Assembly: GCA_958296175.1 (NCBI GenBank)
Contig: OY282448.1
Location: forward strand, 1,031,899 to 1,095,898
Length of the DNA: 64,000 nucleotides
From: an uncultured Chloroflexota bacterium
GTDB taxonomy: Bacteria > Chloroflexota > UBA11872
Direction: 5' to 3'
A program made the position numbers and the translations under genes. A model generated the notes under the pieces. That model did not search any database. It was not told where the DNA came from and saw nothing but the letters and a program-made list of their open reading frames with translations. Positions within the stretch are counted from its first letter, which is position 1, and the number at the start of each line of letters is the position of its first letter. Below, in pieces: positions 41,182-50,419 of this stretch.

Positions 41182-43473
41182 ATGCCCACGATCGATTCGA
41201 CGCCTGACCTGGTCGACGCCGCGTACGCCGCCATGCGCCGCCGCCTGGCGGTCGTGCGCCAGCGCGTGCGGCGGCCGCTGACGTTGGCGGAAAAGATTTT
41301 GTACGGCCATCTGGACGACCCCGCGGGCCAGGACCTCACGCCCGGCGAAAGCTATGTGCAGCTGCGGCCCGACCGCGTGGCCATGCAGGACGCCACGGCG
41401 CAGATGGCGCTCTTGCAGTTCATGCTGGCCGGGCGCGGCAGCGCCGCGGTGCCCACCACCGTGCATTGCGACCACCTGATCCGCGCCTACAGCGGGGCCG
41501 ACCCCGACTTGCAGCAGGCGCTGCTGGACAACAACGAGGTCTACGCCTTTCTCAAGAGCGTGTCGTCCAAATATGGGATCGGCTTCTGGGCGCCCGGCTC
41601 CGGCATCATCCACCAGGTGCTGCTGGAGAACTACGCTTTTCCGGGCGGGCTGATGATCGGCACGGATTCCCACACGCCCAACGCCGGCGGCCTGGGCATG
41701 CTGGCGGCGGGCGTGGGCGGGGCCGACGCCGTGGACGTGATGGTGAACCTCCCCTGGGAGGTGCTGCACCCGCACGTCATCGGCGTGCGGCTCACGGGCG
41801 AGCCGTCGGGGTGGACCGCGCCCAAGGACGTGATTCTGAAGGTGGCGGGCATGCTGACCACCAGCGGCGGCACCAACCGCATCGTGGAATACTTCGGCCC
41901 GGGCGCGTCCGCCCTGGCATGCACGGGCAAGGCCACAATCACCAACATGGGGGCCGAGCTCGGCGCCACCACCTCGGTCTTTCCCTACGACCAGCGCATG
42001 GCCGCCTATCTGCGCGCCACGGAGCGCGGCGCGCTGGCCGACCTGGCCGACGCCAACGCCGACCTGCTGACCGCCGACCCGGAGGCGGCCGCCGACCCGC
42101 CGCGCTCTTACGCGCAGGTGATCGAGATCGATCTGGCCGCGCTGGAACCGCATGTGGTGGGGCCGCACACCCCCGACCTGGCGCGGCCGGTGTCGCAGCT
42201 TGCCGACGCGGTGGCGGCCGAGGGGTACCCCGACCAGATTTCCGCGGCGCTGGTGGGCAGCTGCACCAATTCGTCGTACGAAGACATCTCGCGCGCGGCC
42301 GATCTGGCCCGGCAGGCGGCCAGCCGCGGCCTGCGCGCCGCCGTGCCGTTTCTGGTCACGCCGGGCTCGGAGATGGTGCGCGCCACCATCGAGCGCGACG
42401 GCCAGCTGGCCGATCTGGAAGCCATTGGCGCCGTGGTGCTGGCCAACGCCTGCGGGCCGTGCATCGGGCAATGGCGGCGGGACGACATCACGCCGCAGCG
42501 CGAGGGCGGCGCGCCGCGGCGCAACTCCATCGTCTCGTCGTTCAACCGCAACTTCCCGCGCCGCAACGACGGCAGCCCCAACACGTTTTCGTTCCTCACC
42601 AGCCCCGAGCTGGCCGTGGCCTTCGCGCTGGGCGGGCGGCTGTCGTTCGACCCCCTGACCTCCAAGCTGGACGGCGGCAACGGCGAGAGCTTCACGCTCG
42701 ACCCGCCCGCGCCGGCGCCCGACGTGCCCGCCCGCGGGTTCGTGGGCCAGCGCGTCGGCTACCAACCGCCGGCCGCAGACCCCGAGGAGGTGTCGGTGGC
42801 GATCGACCCCGACAGCGAGCGGCTGGAGGCGCTGGAACCCTTTGCGCCGCGCACCGCCGCGCAGTTCCAGCGCATGCCCGTGCTGCTGAAAGCCGTGGGG
42901 CAGTGCACCACCGACGCCATCTCGCCGGCTGGCCGCTGGCTGCGCTACCGCGGCCACCTGACCAACATCAGCGACAACATGTTCATCGGCGCCGCCAACG
43001 CTTTCGGGGACGAGGCCGGCACCGGCTACAACGTGGAGACCGGCGAGGACGACGAGCCGCTGGCGGACGTGGCGCGCTCGTATCGGGACGCCGGCATCAC
43101 CTGGGCGGCGGTGGGCGACCGCAACTACGGCGAAGGCAGCAGCCGCGAACACGCCGCCATGTCGCCCCGCCACACCGGCGGCGGCGCCGTCATCGTGCGC
43201 AGCTTCGCCCGCATCCACGAGTCCAACCTCAAGAAGCAAGGCGTGCTGCCGCTGACCTTTGCCGACCCGGACGACTTCGACCGCATTCGGATCGACGACC
43301 GCATCGCGCTGACGGACATTGCCGACCTGGCGCCCGGACGCCCGCTGACGGCCGTGGTGGAACATTCGGACGGATCGACGGACACCATGCAGCTCGACCA
43401 CACGCTGAACGCCGAACAGGTCCGCTGGTTCTGGGCCGGCTCCGCGCTCAACCTCATCCGCGCGGGCAGCTGA
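41182..43473 (+). CDS. acn: Aconitate hydratase, mitochondrial type
   Basis: Aconitase interconverts citrate and isocitrate in the TCA cycle with a [4Fe-4S] cluster. The 763-aa protein has the opening TLAEKILYGHLDDP, VAMQDATAQMALLQFM, VPTTVHCDHLI, GIGFWAPGSGIIHQV and MIGTDSHTPNAGGLG. The cluster ligands are Cys in VGSCTNSSYEDI and both Cys in NACGPCIGQW. The C-terminal swivel domain has NYGEGSSREHAAMSPR and RIHESNLKKQGVLPLTF. Length and motifs fit the mitochondrial-type (AcnA-2) subgroup rather than AcnA/IRP1 or AcnB. It is monocistronic. Confidence 0.95.
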   Translation: MPTIDSTPDLVDAAYAAMRRRLAVVRQRVRRPLTLAEKILYGHLDDPAGQDLTPGESYVQLRPDRVAMQDATAQMALLQFMLAGRGSAAVPTTVHCDHLIRAYSGADPDLQQALLDNNEVYAFLKSVSSKYGIGFWAPGSGIIHQVLLENYAFPGGLMIGTDSHTPNAGGLGMLAAGVGGADAVDVMVNLPWEVLHPHVIGVRLTGEPSGWTAPKDVILKVAGMLTTSGGTNRIVEYFGPGASALACTGKATITNMGAELGATTSVFPYDQRMAAYLRATERGALADLADANADLLTADPEAAADPPRSYAQVIEIDLAALEPHVVGPHTPDLARPVSQLADAVAAEGYPDQISAALVGSCTNSSYEDISRAADLARQAASRGLRAAVPFLVTPGSEMVRATIERDGQLADLEAIGAVVLANACGPCIGQWRRDDITPQREGGAPRRNSIVSSFNRNFPRRNDGSPNTFSFLTSPELAVAFALGGRLSFDPLTSKLDGGNGESFTLDPPAPAPDVPARGFVGQRVGYQPPAADPEEVSVAIDPDSERLEALEPFAPRTAAQFQRMPVLLKAVGQCTTDAISPAGRWLRYRGHLTNISDNMFIGAANAFGDEAGTGYNVETGEDDEPLADVARSYRDAGITWAAVGDRNYGEGSSREHAAMSPRHTGGGAVIVRSFARIHESNLKKQGVLPLTFADPDDFDRIRIDDRIALTDIADLAPGRPLTAVVEHSDGSTDTMQLDHTLNAEQVRWFWAGSALNLIRAGS

Positions 43474-43606
43474 CGCCGGCAGGCGCGGCCCCTGCGGCCG
43501 GGCGGCGAGCGCCGTACCCGCGCCCCGCAGGCCGCGGGCGGCCTGGGCACGACCGCGGCATTCCGGCGCCCGCCCGCCCCGTCCTGGATACGGGACCGTA
43601 AGCCAG

Positions 43607-43660
43607 CGTCACCGTCACCAGGTTCGGCGAGCCTTCGGGCGGGCCGCAGCCCGCTCCGGC
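43607..43660. repeat. Dispersed 54-bp hairpin repeat, copy 2
   Basis: CACCAGGTTCGGCGAGCCTT leads into GGGCGGG-ccgcag-CCCGCTC. It is about 84% identical over 44 bp to the copy at 30721-30774. It lies between the convergent acn and SDR genes and may act as a terminator. Confidence 0.7.
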
Positions 43661-43732
43661 CGTGATTTCTGCAAAGGCCGCCGCGAGCGTGACGAAGGGC
43701 TGTCCCGCGACACAGCGAGGTGCGCCGAAGGG

Positions 43733-44512
43733 CTACAGCGCGTTGGCGAGGCCGCCGTCGACGGCGATGGCGGCGCCGGTGATATAGGCGGCGCGCGCCG
43801 AGACCAGAAAGGCCACCAGGTCGGCCACCTCCGCCGGGCGGCCCAGGCGGCCGAGGGGGACGCCGTGGGCCGCGTGCGCGTAGAACTCGTCCAGCGTCCC
43901 GGGGCGGCCCGCCGCTTCCCAGCGGCGGCGCCACTGGGCGCTCTGGATCAGCCCCAGCATCACCGTGTTCACGCGCACGCCGTCGTCGGCAAAGTCCTTG
44001 GCCATGGCTTTGGTGAGCGCAATGCCCGCGGCGCGCGATACCGAGGTCGGCACCGACGCGCGCCCAGGCTCGCGGCCGCCGACCGAGGTGATGTTCACGA
44101 TCGACCCGCCGGAGCGGCGCAGGTGGGGCAACGCGGCGCGCGCGCAGCGGATGGCGCCGAAGAGCTTGACGTCCAGGTCCGCGGCCCACACCTCGTCGCT
44201 GGCGCCGTCGAACCGATGCGCGCCAGGGCCGCCGGCATTGTTGACCAGGATGTCCAGCCGACCGAACGCGTCGGCGGTGCGGGTGACGAACGCATGCGCG
44301 TCGGCGGCATCGGCCACGTCGGCCACGATCGGCTCCACGCGGCGGCCCGAGGCGCGCGCCAGCTCGGCGGCCGCGGCGTCCAGCGCGGGGCGGCGGCGCG
44401 CGCACACGGCCACGTTGCACCCTGCCTGCGCCAGCGCGGCCGCAATCGCGCGCCCCACGCCCTCACTGCCGCCGGTAACCGCCGCCGCCTTGCCGTCCAA
44501 CGCCAAGTTCAC
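43733..44512 (-). CDS. Short-chain dehydrogenase/reductase lacking the usual catalytic Tyr and Lys
   Basis: A 259-aa SDR-fold protein: cofactor motif VTGGSEGVGRAIAAAL, VADVADAADA, ILVNNAGGPGAH and NITSVGGREPGR. Where classical SDRs have YxxxK, this one reads TSVSRAAGIALTKAMAKDFA, so Thr and Arg replace the catalytic Tyr and Lys. The C-terminus (GRLGRPAEVADLVAFLVSAR; ITGAAIAVDGGLANAL) is normal. It may have lost dehydrogenase activity or use other residues, as some SDR subfamilies do. It is convergent with acn. Confidence 0.85.
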   Translation of the reverse strand: MNLALDGKAAAVTGGSEGVGRAIAAALAQAGCNVAVCARRRPALDAAAAELARASGRRVEPIVADVADAADAHAFVTRTADAFGRLDILVNNAGGPGAHRFDGASDEVWAADLDVKLFGAIRCARAALPHLRRSGGSIVNITSVGGREPGRASVPTSVSRAAGIALTKAMAKDFADDGVRVNTVMLGLIQSAQWRRRWEAAGRPGTLDEFYAHAAHGVPLGRLGRPAEVADLVAFLVSARAAYITGAAIAVDGGLANAL

Positions 44513-44544
44513 GCGCCGAACCTCGTCAGACCGATTCGAACACG

Positions 44545-44582
44545 TCCGTCACCCCCGCCCTGCCGCGCGGGGCGAGGGTGAC
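44545..44582. repeat. GTCACCC...GGGTGAC inverted repeat
   Basis: GTCACCCCCGCCCTGCCGCG and CGGGGCGAGGGTGAC can pair with a short loop. It is similar to the hairpin at 1417. It lies just upstream of the SDR start and downstream of the small gene ending at 44636. Confidence 0.45.
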
Positions 44583-44635
44583 GCAGAGACGGGGGCCGCC
44601 GCGCCGCGCGGGACGCGCGGCTGCAAGGACGCAGG

Positions 44636-44872
44636 TCAGGCAACCGTCGCCTCGGGCGCGGCGGCGCGCGTCTGGCGCAGCAGCTCGCGGCCCTTGCGGA
44701 TGATCTCTTCGCGCTGGCGCTGCTGCCAGCTCGTGCCCGTCTTGGAGACGAACCACAGCCGCCGCGGATAGCCTGGAATCCCAATCCAGACCACTTCCTG
44801 CCACGGCGGCATGCGCGTGGGGCGCGCCACGTCGTCCCAGTGCACGGGAGTTTCGTCGATCGTAAAAGCCAC
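44636..44872 (-). CDS. Small hypothetical protein of 78 aa
   Basis: The start is GTG 44872, supported by AGGGAG six bases upstream. The product (VAFTIDETPVHWDDVARPTR, then VWIGIPGYPRRLWFVSKTGT) ends in a basic helix (QRQREEIIRKGRELLRQTRA). The first half looks like a small beta-sheet unit. No family was recognised. It lies 20 bp after a small membrane-protein gene on the same strand and is probably cotranscribed with it. Confidence comes from the clear ribosome-binding site and protein-like composition. Confidence 0.6.
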   Translation of the reverse strand: MAFTIDETPVHWDDVARPTRMPPWQEVVWIGIPGYPRRLWFVSKTGTSWQQRQREEIIRKGRELLRQTRAAAPEATVA

Positions 44873-44892
44873 GGGCTGCTCCCTGCGGTGCG

Positions 44893-45231
44893 TCAGCTGC
44901 GCTTCGTGCGGCGCAGCGTATCTATCAGGCTGCGGTGCGCGTCGGGTGCATGGCGGCGCTCGGCCAGTTTGCGCCGCACCGCGCGGTCGCCGTAATACCG
45001 CAGCGCCATGTACACCGACGCCGCCACCAACCCGATCACGGCAATGGCGCCAACCGTGTTCTGCAGTTCTTCGTGGAAGAACCAAAACCCGGTGAGCACG
45101 CGCAGCCCCATCACGACCAGGTAGACCGTGGCCGTGAGGGACAAGGCATAGGCCAACCGCCGACGCATCCCGCTGTAGATCAAGAACGGAATCGTCGCCG
45201 CGATCATCCCGACGAGCAGCACGCGGAACAT
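44893..45231 (-). CDS. Small membrane protein with three transmembrane segments
   Basis: A 112-aa product from ATG 45231 (MFRVLLVGMIAATIPFLIYS). Hydrophobic segments lie at about residues 3-20, 28-50 and 62-80, followed by a basic cytoplasmic tail (RYYGDRAVRRKLAERR). No family recognised. The frame is open further upstream but there it is Ala/Thr-rich and lies over the palindrome, so I prefer this start. It is the first of two small genes. Confidence 0.6.
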   Translation of the reverse strand: MFRVLLVGMIAATIPFLIYSGMRRRLAYALSLTATVYLVVMGLRVLTGFWFFHEELQNTVGAIAVIGLVAASVYMALRYYGDRAVRRKLAERRHAPDAHRSLIDTLRRTKRS

Positions 45232-45287
45232 GGCGAAGGGGCATCGGACGCGCGCTAGCAATCCTACACCGCTGGCCGCGACCCTGC

Positions 45288-45323
45288 CCGCTCCCGCGGC
45301 CGCCGCCGCGGCCGCGGGAGCGG
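45288..45323. promoter_or_regulatory. Perfect 16-bp-stem GC hairpin upstream of gltB
   Basis: CCGCTCCCGCGGCCGC and GCGGCCGCGGGAGCGG are exact reverse complements around a CGCC loop. It lies in a 360-bp divergent gap, followed by GTGGAGCGC repeated three times (45324-45350). Between divergent genes it is unlikely to be a terminator for both; it may be an operator or a leader structure for gltB. Nothing else is recognised in the gap. Confidence 0.5.
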
Positions 45324-45591
45324 TGGAGCGCGTGGAGCGCGTGGAGGCGCGATTGTGCGTTAGGCTATAGGCGGCGCACACGCTGGTGCGCTTGGGCGGC
45401 GCTTACCTTTGGACGGCTGCGGCCGTTGGGGGTAGCGCCGCGCGTGTATCGGCCCGACGAAGGACGGCGACAGATGACCGAATCGGCGCGCGGCGCGCTT
45501 GCGGCCGCCACGTCGATCGCGCGTCCGGCAGCGTTCCGCTAACCCCCTGGCCCGCGTCCGCATGGCTGCCATGACTCGACCCGAGGCTCCG

Positions 45592-48500
45592 ATGTACGAC
45601 GCGCGCTACGAGCACGACGCGTGCGGCGTGGGGTTCGTGGCCAACGTGCAGGGCCGCCGCTCGCATCACATCGTGGCGCGCGCCTTGGAGGCCGTGGCCT
45701 CGCTGACGCACCGGGGCGCGATTGCCGCCGACGCGCGCACCGGCGACGGCGCGGGGGTGCTGACCCAGCTGCCGCACGACCTCATGCGCGACGCCTACGC
45801 GGAGCTGGGCTATCGAAACGTCGAGAACGACCGCATGGCGGTCGGCGTGCTGTTCCTGGACGCGCACGACCCGCGCGGCGCGCGGCGCGCGCAGCGTCTG
45901 GCCGAGGCGAGCTGCGCCAACCGCGGGTTTGTGGTGGCGGGCTGGCGGGACGTTCCGCTGGATCGAGACGTGCTGGGCAAGGCCGGGCGCGCCTCGATGC
46001 CCAACATCAAGCAGCTGCTGCTGCTGCGCGGCCCGCGGGCGCCCGAGCTTCCGGACGTCGAACGCCAGCTCTTCCTGGCGCGCAAGGACCTGGAGCGGCG
46101 CCTGCGCGGTGAGTCGCTCCACACGGGCAACTACGCGGCGTGCCTGTCGTCGCGCACCATCGTCTACAAGGGCCTGATCGTGGGCACCGAGCTGGGGCGC
46201 TTCTACACCGACCTCGGCGACCCGCGCTACCGCTCGGCCGTGGCGGTGTTCCATCAGCGCTACAGCACCAACACGCACCCCACCTGGCCGCTGGCGCATC
46301 CCTTCCGCATGCTGGCGCACAACGGCGAGATCAACACGCTGGACGGCAACCGCAACTGGATGCTGGCGCGCGAGGGCACGCTGGCCTGCGAGCTGTTCGG
46401 CGACGACGTTGGGGTGCTGGAGCCGCTGACCGACGACGCCGGCTCCGACTCGGCCAGCCTGGACAACGCGCTGGAGCTGCTGGCCATGTCGGGGCGCGAG
46501 CTCATCCACAGCGCCATGATGCTGGTGCCCGAGGCCTGGCGCGCGGAGCCGGACATGCCCGCGGAGCTGCGGGACTTCTACGCCTACCACGCCTGCCTGA
46601 TGGAACCGTGGGACGGCCCGGCCGCGCTGGCGTTTTCGGACGGGCGCTGGGTGTGCGGCGCGCTCGACCGCAACGGGCTGCGCCCCGCGCGCTACATCGT
46701 GACCAAGGACGGCATGGTGCTGATGGCCTCCGAGGTCGGCGTGATCGACATCGACGATTCCCAGATCGTGGAGAAAGGCCGCCTGGGCCCCGGCCGCCTG
46801 ATTGCCATCGACCTGGAAACCGGCCGCTTCCTGAAGGACTACGCCGCCAAGCGCGAGACGGTGGAAAACAAGCCCTACGGCGCCTGGCTGGCCGAGCGCG
46901 CCGTGCGGCTGGACCGGGCGGCGCCCATCCCGCCCTCGGCCAACGGCCGCGGCCGCCCCAGCAGCGAGCTGGCGCGCCTGCAGCGCGCCCACGGCTTCAC
47001 GCGCGAAGACCTGACCCACATCCTGCAGCCCATGGCGCTGGAGGGTATGGACCCCGTCTTCTCGATGGGCAACGACGCGCCGCTGGCCGTCATGTCGCGC
47101 TTCCATCCCTCGGTGTTCTCTTACCTCAAGCAGCGGTTCGCCCAGGTCACCAACCCGCCCATCGACCCCTTGCGCGAGAAGCTGGTCATGTCGCTGGCCA
47201 CGCGGCTGGGGGCGCGCGGCAATTTCCTGGAGCCGGACGCCGAAGCGGCGCACCTGCTGCACCTGGACTCGCCCGTGCTGACGGACGAGGACGTGCAGCG
47301 CATCGACGCGCTGGACGACCCGGCCTTCGCCGCGGTCTGGCTGGATGCCGTGTTCGAGGTGGCCGACGGCCCCGCGGGGCTCGACCAGGCGCTGGCCGAC
47401 CTGGAGTTCCGCGCCATCGACGCCGTGCAGCAGGGCGCGCGCCTGCTGGTGGTGAGCGACCGCCGGGTCGACGCCGCGCACGCCGCCATTCCCATCGCCC
47501 TGGCCACCGGCGCCCTGCACCACCGCCTGATCGACGCCGGCCTGCGGCTGACCGCCGGCATCATCGTGCAGACAGGCCAGGCCTGGGACGTGCACCACCT
47601 GGCCGTCCTGCTGGGGTTTGGGGCCAGCGCCGTGAACCCCTACCTGGCCATCGCCGCCGCCCGCGACCAGCGGCCCGCCAGCGCCAACGGGTCCGAAGAC
47701 CCATCCGCCGCCTACGTGCGCGTGGCGGAGGACGGCATCCGCAAGGTGATGTCCAAGATGGGCATCTCCACCATCAGCAGCTATCACGCCGGCCAAATCT
47801 TCGAGGCCGTGGGGCTGGCGCCGCGGGTCATCAACCGCTGCTTCCGCGGCACGCCCTCGCGCGTGGGGGGGATTGGGTTCCTCGAGATTGCCAAGGACGT
47901 GTTGGCGCTGCACGCGGCGGCGTTTGCCGACGCGGCGCCGCCCGCGCAGGCCGACATCGGCTGGGCGCGCTATCGCCGCGACGGCGAGTTCCACGCCGCC
48001 AATCCGGGATTCGTCAAGGCCCTGCAGCGCGCGCTGCGCACGGGCGGCGACGACGACTTCGCGGCCTACGACGCCGCCGTCGACCAGCGCGCGCCCTACG
48101 CCATTCGGGACCTGCTGCGCTTCACCTCCATCCACGCCCCCATCCCGGTCGAGGAGGTGGAACCGATCGAAACCATCGTGCGGCGCTTCACCTCCACCGC
48201 CATGTCCATCGGCGCGCTCAGCCCCGAGGCGCACAGCACGCTGAGCAAGGGCATGAACCGCATCGGCGCGCGCAGCAACACGGGCGAAGGCGGCGAAGAC
48301 CGCACCTGGTACGAGCTGGACGACCGCGGGGACGCGCGCGACAGCCGCATCAAGCAGGTGGCCTCCGGCCGCTTCGGCGTCACGCCGCTCTACCTGTCCA
48401 AGGCCGAGCAGCTGGAAATCAAGATGGCGCAGGGCTCCAAGCCCGGCGAAGGCGGCCAGCTGCCCGCGCGCAAGGTGTCGCCCTACATTGCCGGCCTGCG

Positions 48501-50151
48501 CCACACCATCGCCGGCATCCCGCTCATCTCGCCGCCGCCGCACCACGACATCTACAGCATCGAAGACCTGGCGCAGCTCATCTACGACCTGAAGCACGCC
48601 AACCCGAACGCCGCCGTGGGCGTCAAGCTGGTGGCCGAGTCCGGCGTGGGCACCGTCGCGGCTGGCGTGGCCAAGGCCTACGCGGACTACGTGCTCATCA
48701 GCGGCCACGACGGCGGCACCGGCGCCTCGCCCATCAGCTCGATCAAAAACGCCGGCGTCCCCTGGGAAATCGGGCTGGTGGAGACCCAGCACGTGCTGGT
48801 GCGCAACGGTCTGCGCGATCGGATTCTGGTCAAGACCGACGGCGGCCTCAAGACCGCGCGCGACATCGTGATCGCCGGGATTCTGGGCGCCGAAGAGTTC
48901 GGCTTCGGCACCGTGGCCGCCGTGGCCGTGGGCTGCATCATGGCGCGGCAGTGCCATCTGAATACCTGCCCCGTTGGCGTGGCCACCCAGCGCGAAGACC
49001 TGCGGCAGCGCTTTGCGGGCGAACCCGAACACGTGGTGCGTTTCTTCATGCATCTGGCGCAGGGCGTGCGCGCGATCATGGCCGAGCTGGGGGTGGCCAG
49101 GTTCGACGACCTGGTCGGCCAGGTGCAGTACCTCGAACCCGACCCGGACCGCGACGCGGGCCGGGCGTCGGCGCTGGATCTGCACGACCTGTTGACGCCG
49201 CCCGACTCCGCCCGGATTTCGCCGCTGCGCCGTCTGCGCGCCAGCAACGACCGCCCGCACGACGAGCACCTGGACACCCAGATCCTGGCGGACGTCGATC
49301 TGGCCGCGCTGCCCGACGCCCCCGCCGCGCGGACGTACCTCATCGCCAACACCCACCGCGCCGTGGGCGCGCACCTCAGCGGGGCCGTCGTGCGGGCAGG
49401 GTTCCCGGACGGACTCCCCGACGACACCATCCGCCTGCGCTTCGAGGGAACCGCGGGCCAGAGTTTTGGCGCCTTCGTCACGCGCGGCCTGCGCCTGGAG
49501 CTGGTCGGCGAAGCCAACGACTACGTGGGCAAGGGCCTTGGCGGCGGCGTGATTTCGGTGCGCCCGCCGGACGCGGCCGCGTTCGACCCCGCCGAGAACG
49601 TCATCATGGGCAACACCGTGCTCTACGGCGCAACCGCGGGCCGGCTCTTTGCCGCCGGGCGCGCGGGCGAGCGGTTTGGCGTGCGCAACAGCGGGGCCGA
49701 GACCGTGGTGGAAGGCGTGGGCGACCACGGCTGCGAATACATGACCGGCGGCAAAGTCGTGGTGCTGGGACCCACCGGCCGCAACTTCGGCGCCGGCATG
49801 TCCGCCGGCATGGCGTACGTCTACGACCCCGACGGCGCGTTCCCTACGCGCGTGAACATGGAGATGGTGACCGTCGTGCGCCTGGCCGACGCCGCGGCGT
49901 CGGCCGAATTGCGCGGCCTCGTCGAGGCGCACGTGCAGGCCACCGGCAGCGCCAAGGGCCGCCGGATTCTGGAAGCCTGGGAGACCGAGGTTCGAAACTT
50001 CTGGCAGGTGACGCCCGACCCGCCGGTGGTGGACACCAGCGCCCCGCCCCCGGCCGACGCGGCGCGCGCGCGCCGCGCCGTGGCCTCCCGCCGCAAAGCC
50101 GCCCTGCGCCACGGCGCCCGCCGCCCCAAAGCCCGCGCCCGCCCGACCTGA
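45592..50151 (+). CDS. gltB: Glutamate synthase large subunit GltB
   Basis: It forms glutamate from glutamine and 2-oxoglutarate. ATG 45592 has GAGG five bases upstream (ATG 45562 and 45571 are alternatives); this gives 1519 aa. The class II amidotransferase begins at the catalytic Cys in EHDACGVGF (C11 here, exposed by propeptide removal). The central domain follows, then the FMN/[3Fe-4S] synthase domain with ISGHDGGTGASPISS and the cluster ligands in MARQCHLNTCPVGVA. The C-terminal GXGXG beta-helix (GAETVVEGVGDHGCEYMTGG) ends in an Ala/Arg-rich tail. No gltD small subunit is adjacent, so it may use ferredoxin or a distant GltD. The stop codon lies inside the first unit of the 50141 repeat locus. 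Confidence 0.95.
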   Translation: MYDARYEHDACGVGFVANVQGRRSHHIVARALEAVASLTHRGAIAADARTGDGAGVLTQLPHDLMRDAYAELGYRNVENDRMAVGVLFLDAHDPRGARRAQRLAEASCANRGFVVAGWRDVPLDRDVLGKAGRASMPNIKQLLLLRGPRAPELPDVERQLFLARKDLERRLRGESLHTGNYAACLSSRTIVYKGLIVGTELGRFYTDLGDPRYRSAVAVFHQRYSTNTHPTWPLAHPFRMLAHNGEINTLDGNRNWMLAREGTLACELFGDDVGVLEPLTDDAGSDSASLDNALELLAMSGRELIHSAMMLVPEAWRAEPDMPAELRDFYAYHACLMEPWDGPAALAFSDGRWVCGALDRNGLRPARYIVTKDGMVLMASEVGVIDIDDSQIVEKGRLGPGRLIAIDLETGRFLKDYAAKRETVENKPYGAWLAERAVRLDRAAPIPPSANGRGRPSSELARLQRAHGFTREDLTHILQPMALEGMDPVFSMGNDAPLAVMSRFHPSVFSYLKQRFAQVTNPPIDPLREKLVMSLATRLGARGNFLEPDAEAAHLLHLDSPVLTDEDVQRIDALDDPAFAAVWLDAVFEVADGPAGLDQALADLEFRAIDAVQQGARLLVVSDRRVDAAHAAIPIALATGALHHRLIDAGLRLTAGIIVQTGQAWDVHHLAVLLGFGASAVNPYLAIAAARDQRPASANGSEDPSAAYVRVAEDGIRKVMSKMGISTISSYHAGQIFEAVGLAPRVINRCFRGTPSRVGGIGFLEIAKDVLALHAAAFADAAPPAQADIGWARYRRDGEFHAANPGFVKALQRALRTGGDDDFAAYDAAVDQRAPYAIRDLLRFTSIHAPIPVEEVEPIETIVRRFTSTAMSIGALSPEAHSTLSKGMNRIGARSNTGEGGEDRTWYELDDRGDARDSRIKQVASGRFGVTPLYLSKAEQLEIKMAQGSKPGEGGQLPARKVSPYIAGLRHTIAGIPLISPPPHHDIYSIEDLAQLIYDLKHANPNAAVGVKLVAESGVGTVAAGVAKAYADYVLISGHDGGTGASPISSIKNAGVPWEIGLVETQHVLVRNGLRDRILVKTDGGLKTARDIVIAGILGAEEFGFGTVAAVAVGCIMARQCHLNTCPVGVATQREDLRQRFAGEPEHVVRFFMHLAQGVRAIMAELGVARFDDLVGQVQYLEPDPDRDAGRASALDLHDLLTPPDSARISPLRRLRASNDRPHDEHLDTQILADVDLAALPDAPAARTYLIANTHRAVGAHLSGAVVRAGFPDGLPDDTIRLRFEGTAGQSFGAFVTRGLRLELVGEANDYVGKGLGGGVISVRPPDAAAFDPAENVIMGNTVLYGATAGRLFAAGRAGERFGVRNSGAETVVEGVGDHGCEYMTGGKVVVLGPTGRNFGAGMSAGMAYVYDPDGAFPTRVNMEMVTVVRLADAAASAELRGLVEAHVQATGSAKGRRILEAWETEVRNFWQVTPDPPVVDTSAPPPADAARARRAVASRRKAALRHGARRPKARARPT

Positions 50152-50364
50152 CCCGCGCCTCCGCGGACGCTCCCGATCGACCGCGTCGACGGCGCGCGGG
50201 CGCCCGCCCCGCCCGACCTGACCCGCGCCTCCGCGGACGTTCCCGTGGAATCCCTTGCCGTCCAGTCCAGCGTGAAGATTGCCCGGCGCCTCACGGACGT
50301 TCCCCCAGCGCCTCGATGCGCCGCGTCAGACGTTGGGATTGCCCGGCGCCTCGCGGACGTTCCC
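50141..50364. repeat. CRISPR-like 60-bp-period repeat locus downstream of gltB
   Basis: Units at 50141-50175 and 50211-50245 are 35 bp with one mismatch (GCCCGACCTGACCCGCGCCT plus CCGCGGACGYTCCCG), 70 bp apart. Units at 50277-50304 and 50337-50364 are 28 bp with one mismatch (GATTGCCCGGCGCCTCRCGG plus ACGTTCCC), 60 bp apart. All four share a CGCCTC(C)-CGGACGTTCCC core, and the first two have a CCGCG-cctc-CGCGG-like stem. Intervening segments of 31-35 bp are unrelated. The first unit includes the gltB stop codon. No cas genes. Confidence 0.72.
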
Positions 50365-50419
50365 CTGACCCAGCGAGGGAACGAAGACGCGGGGGAGGAA
50401 GCGGCGGCGTCAGGCGGCG

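Noticed and set aside
45403..50112. 1569-aa minus-strand open frame opposite gltB
   Set aside because: It is the antisense of GltB, with Val/Gly/His/Arg-rich shadow composition and no domain.
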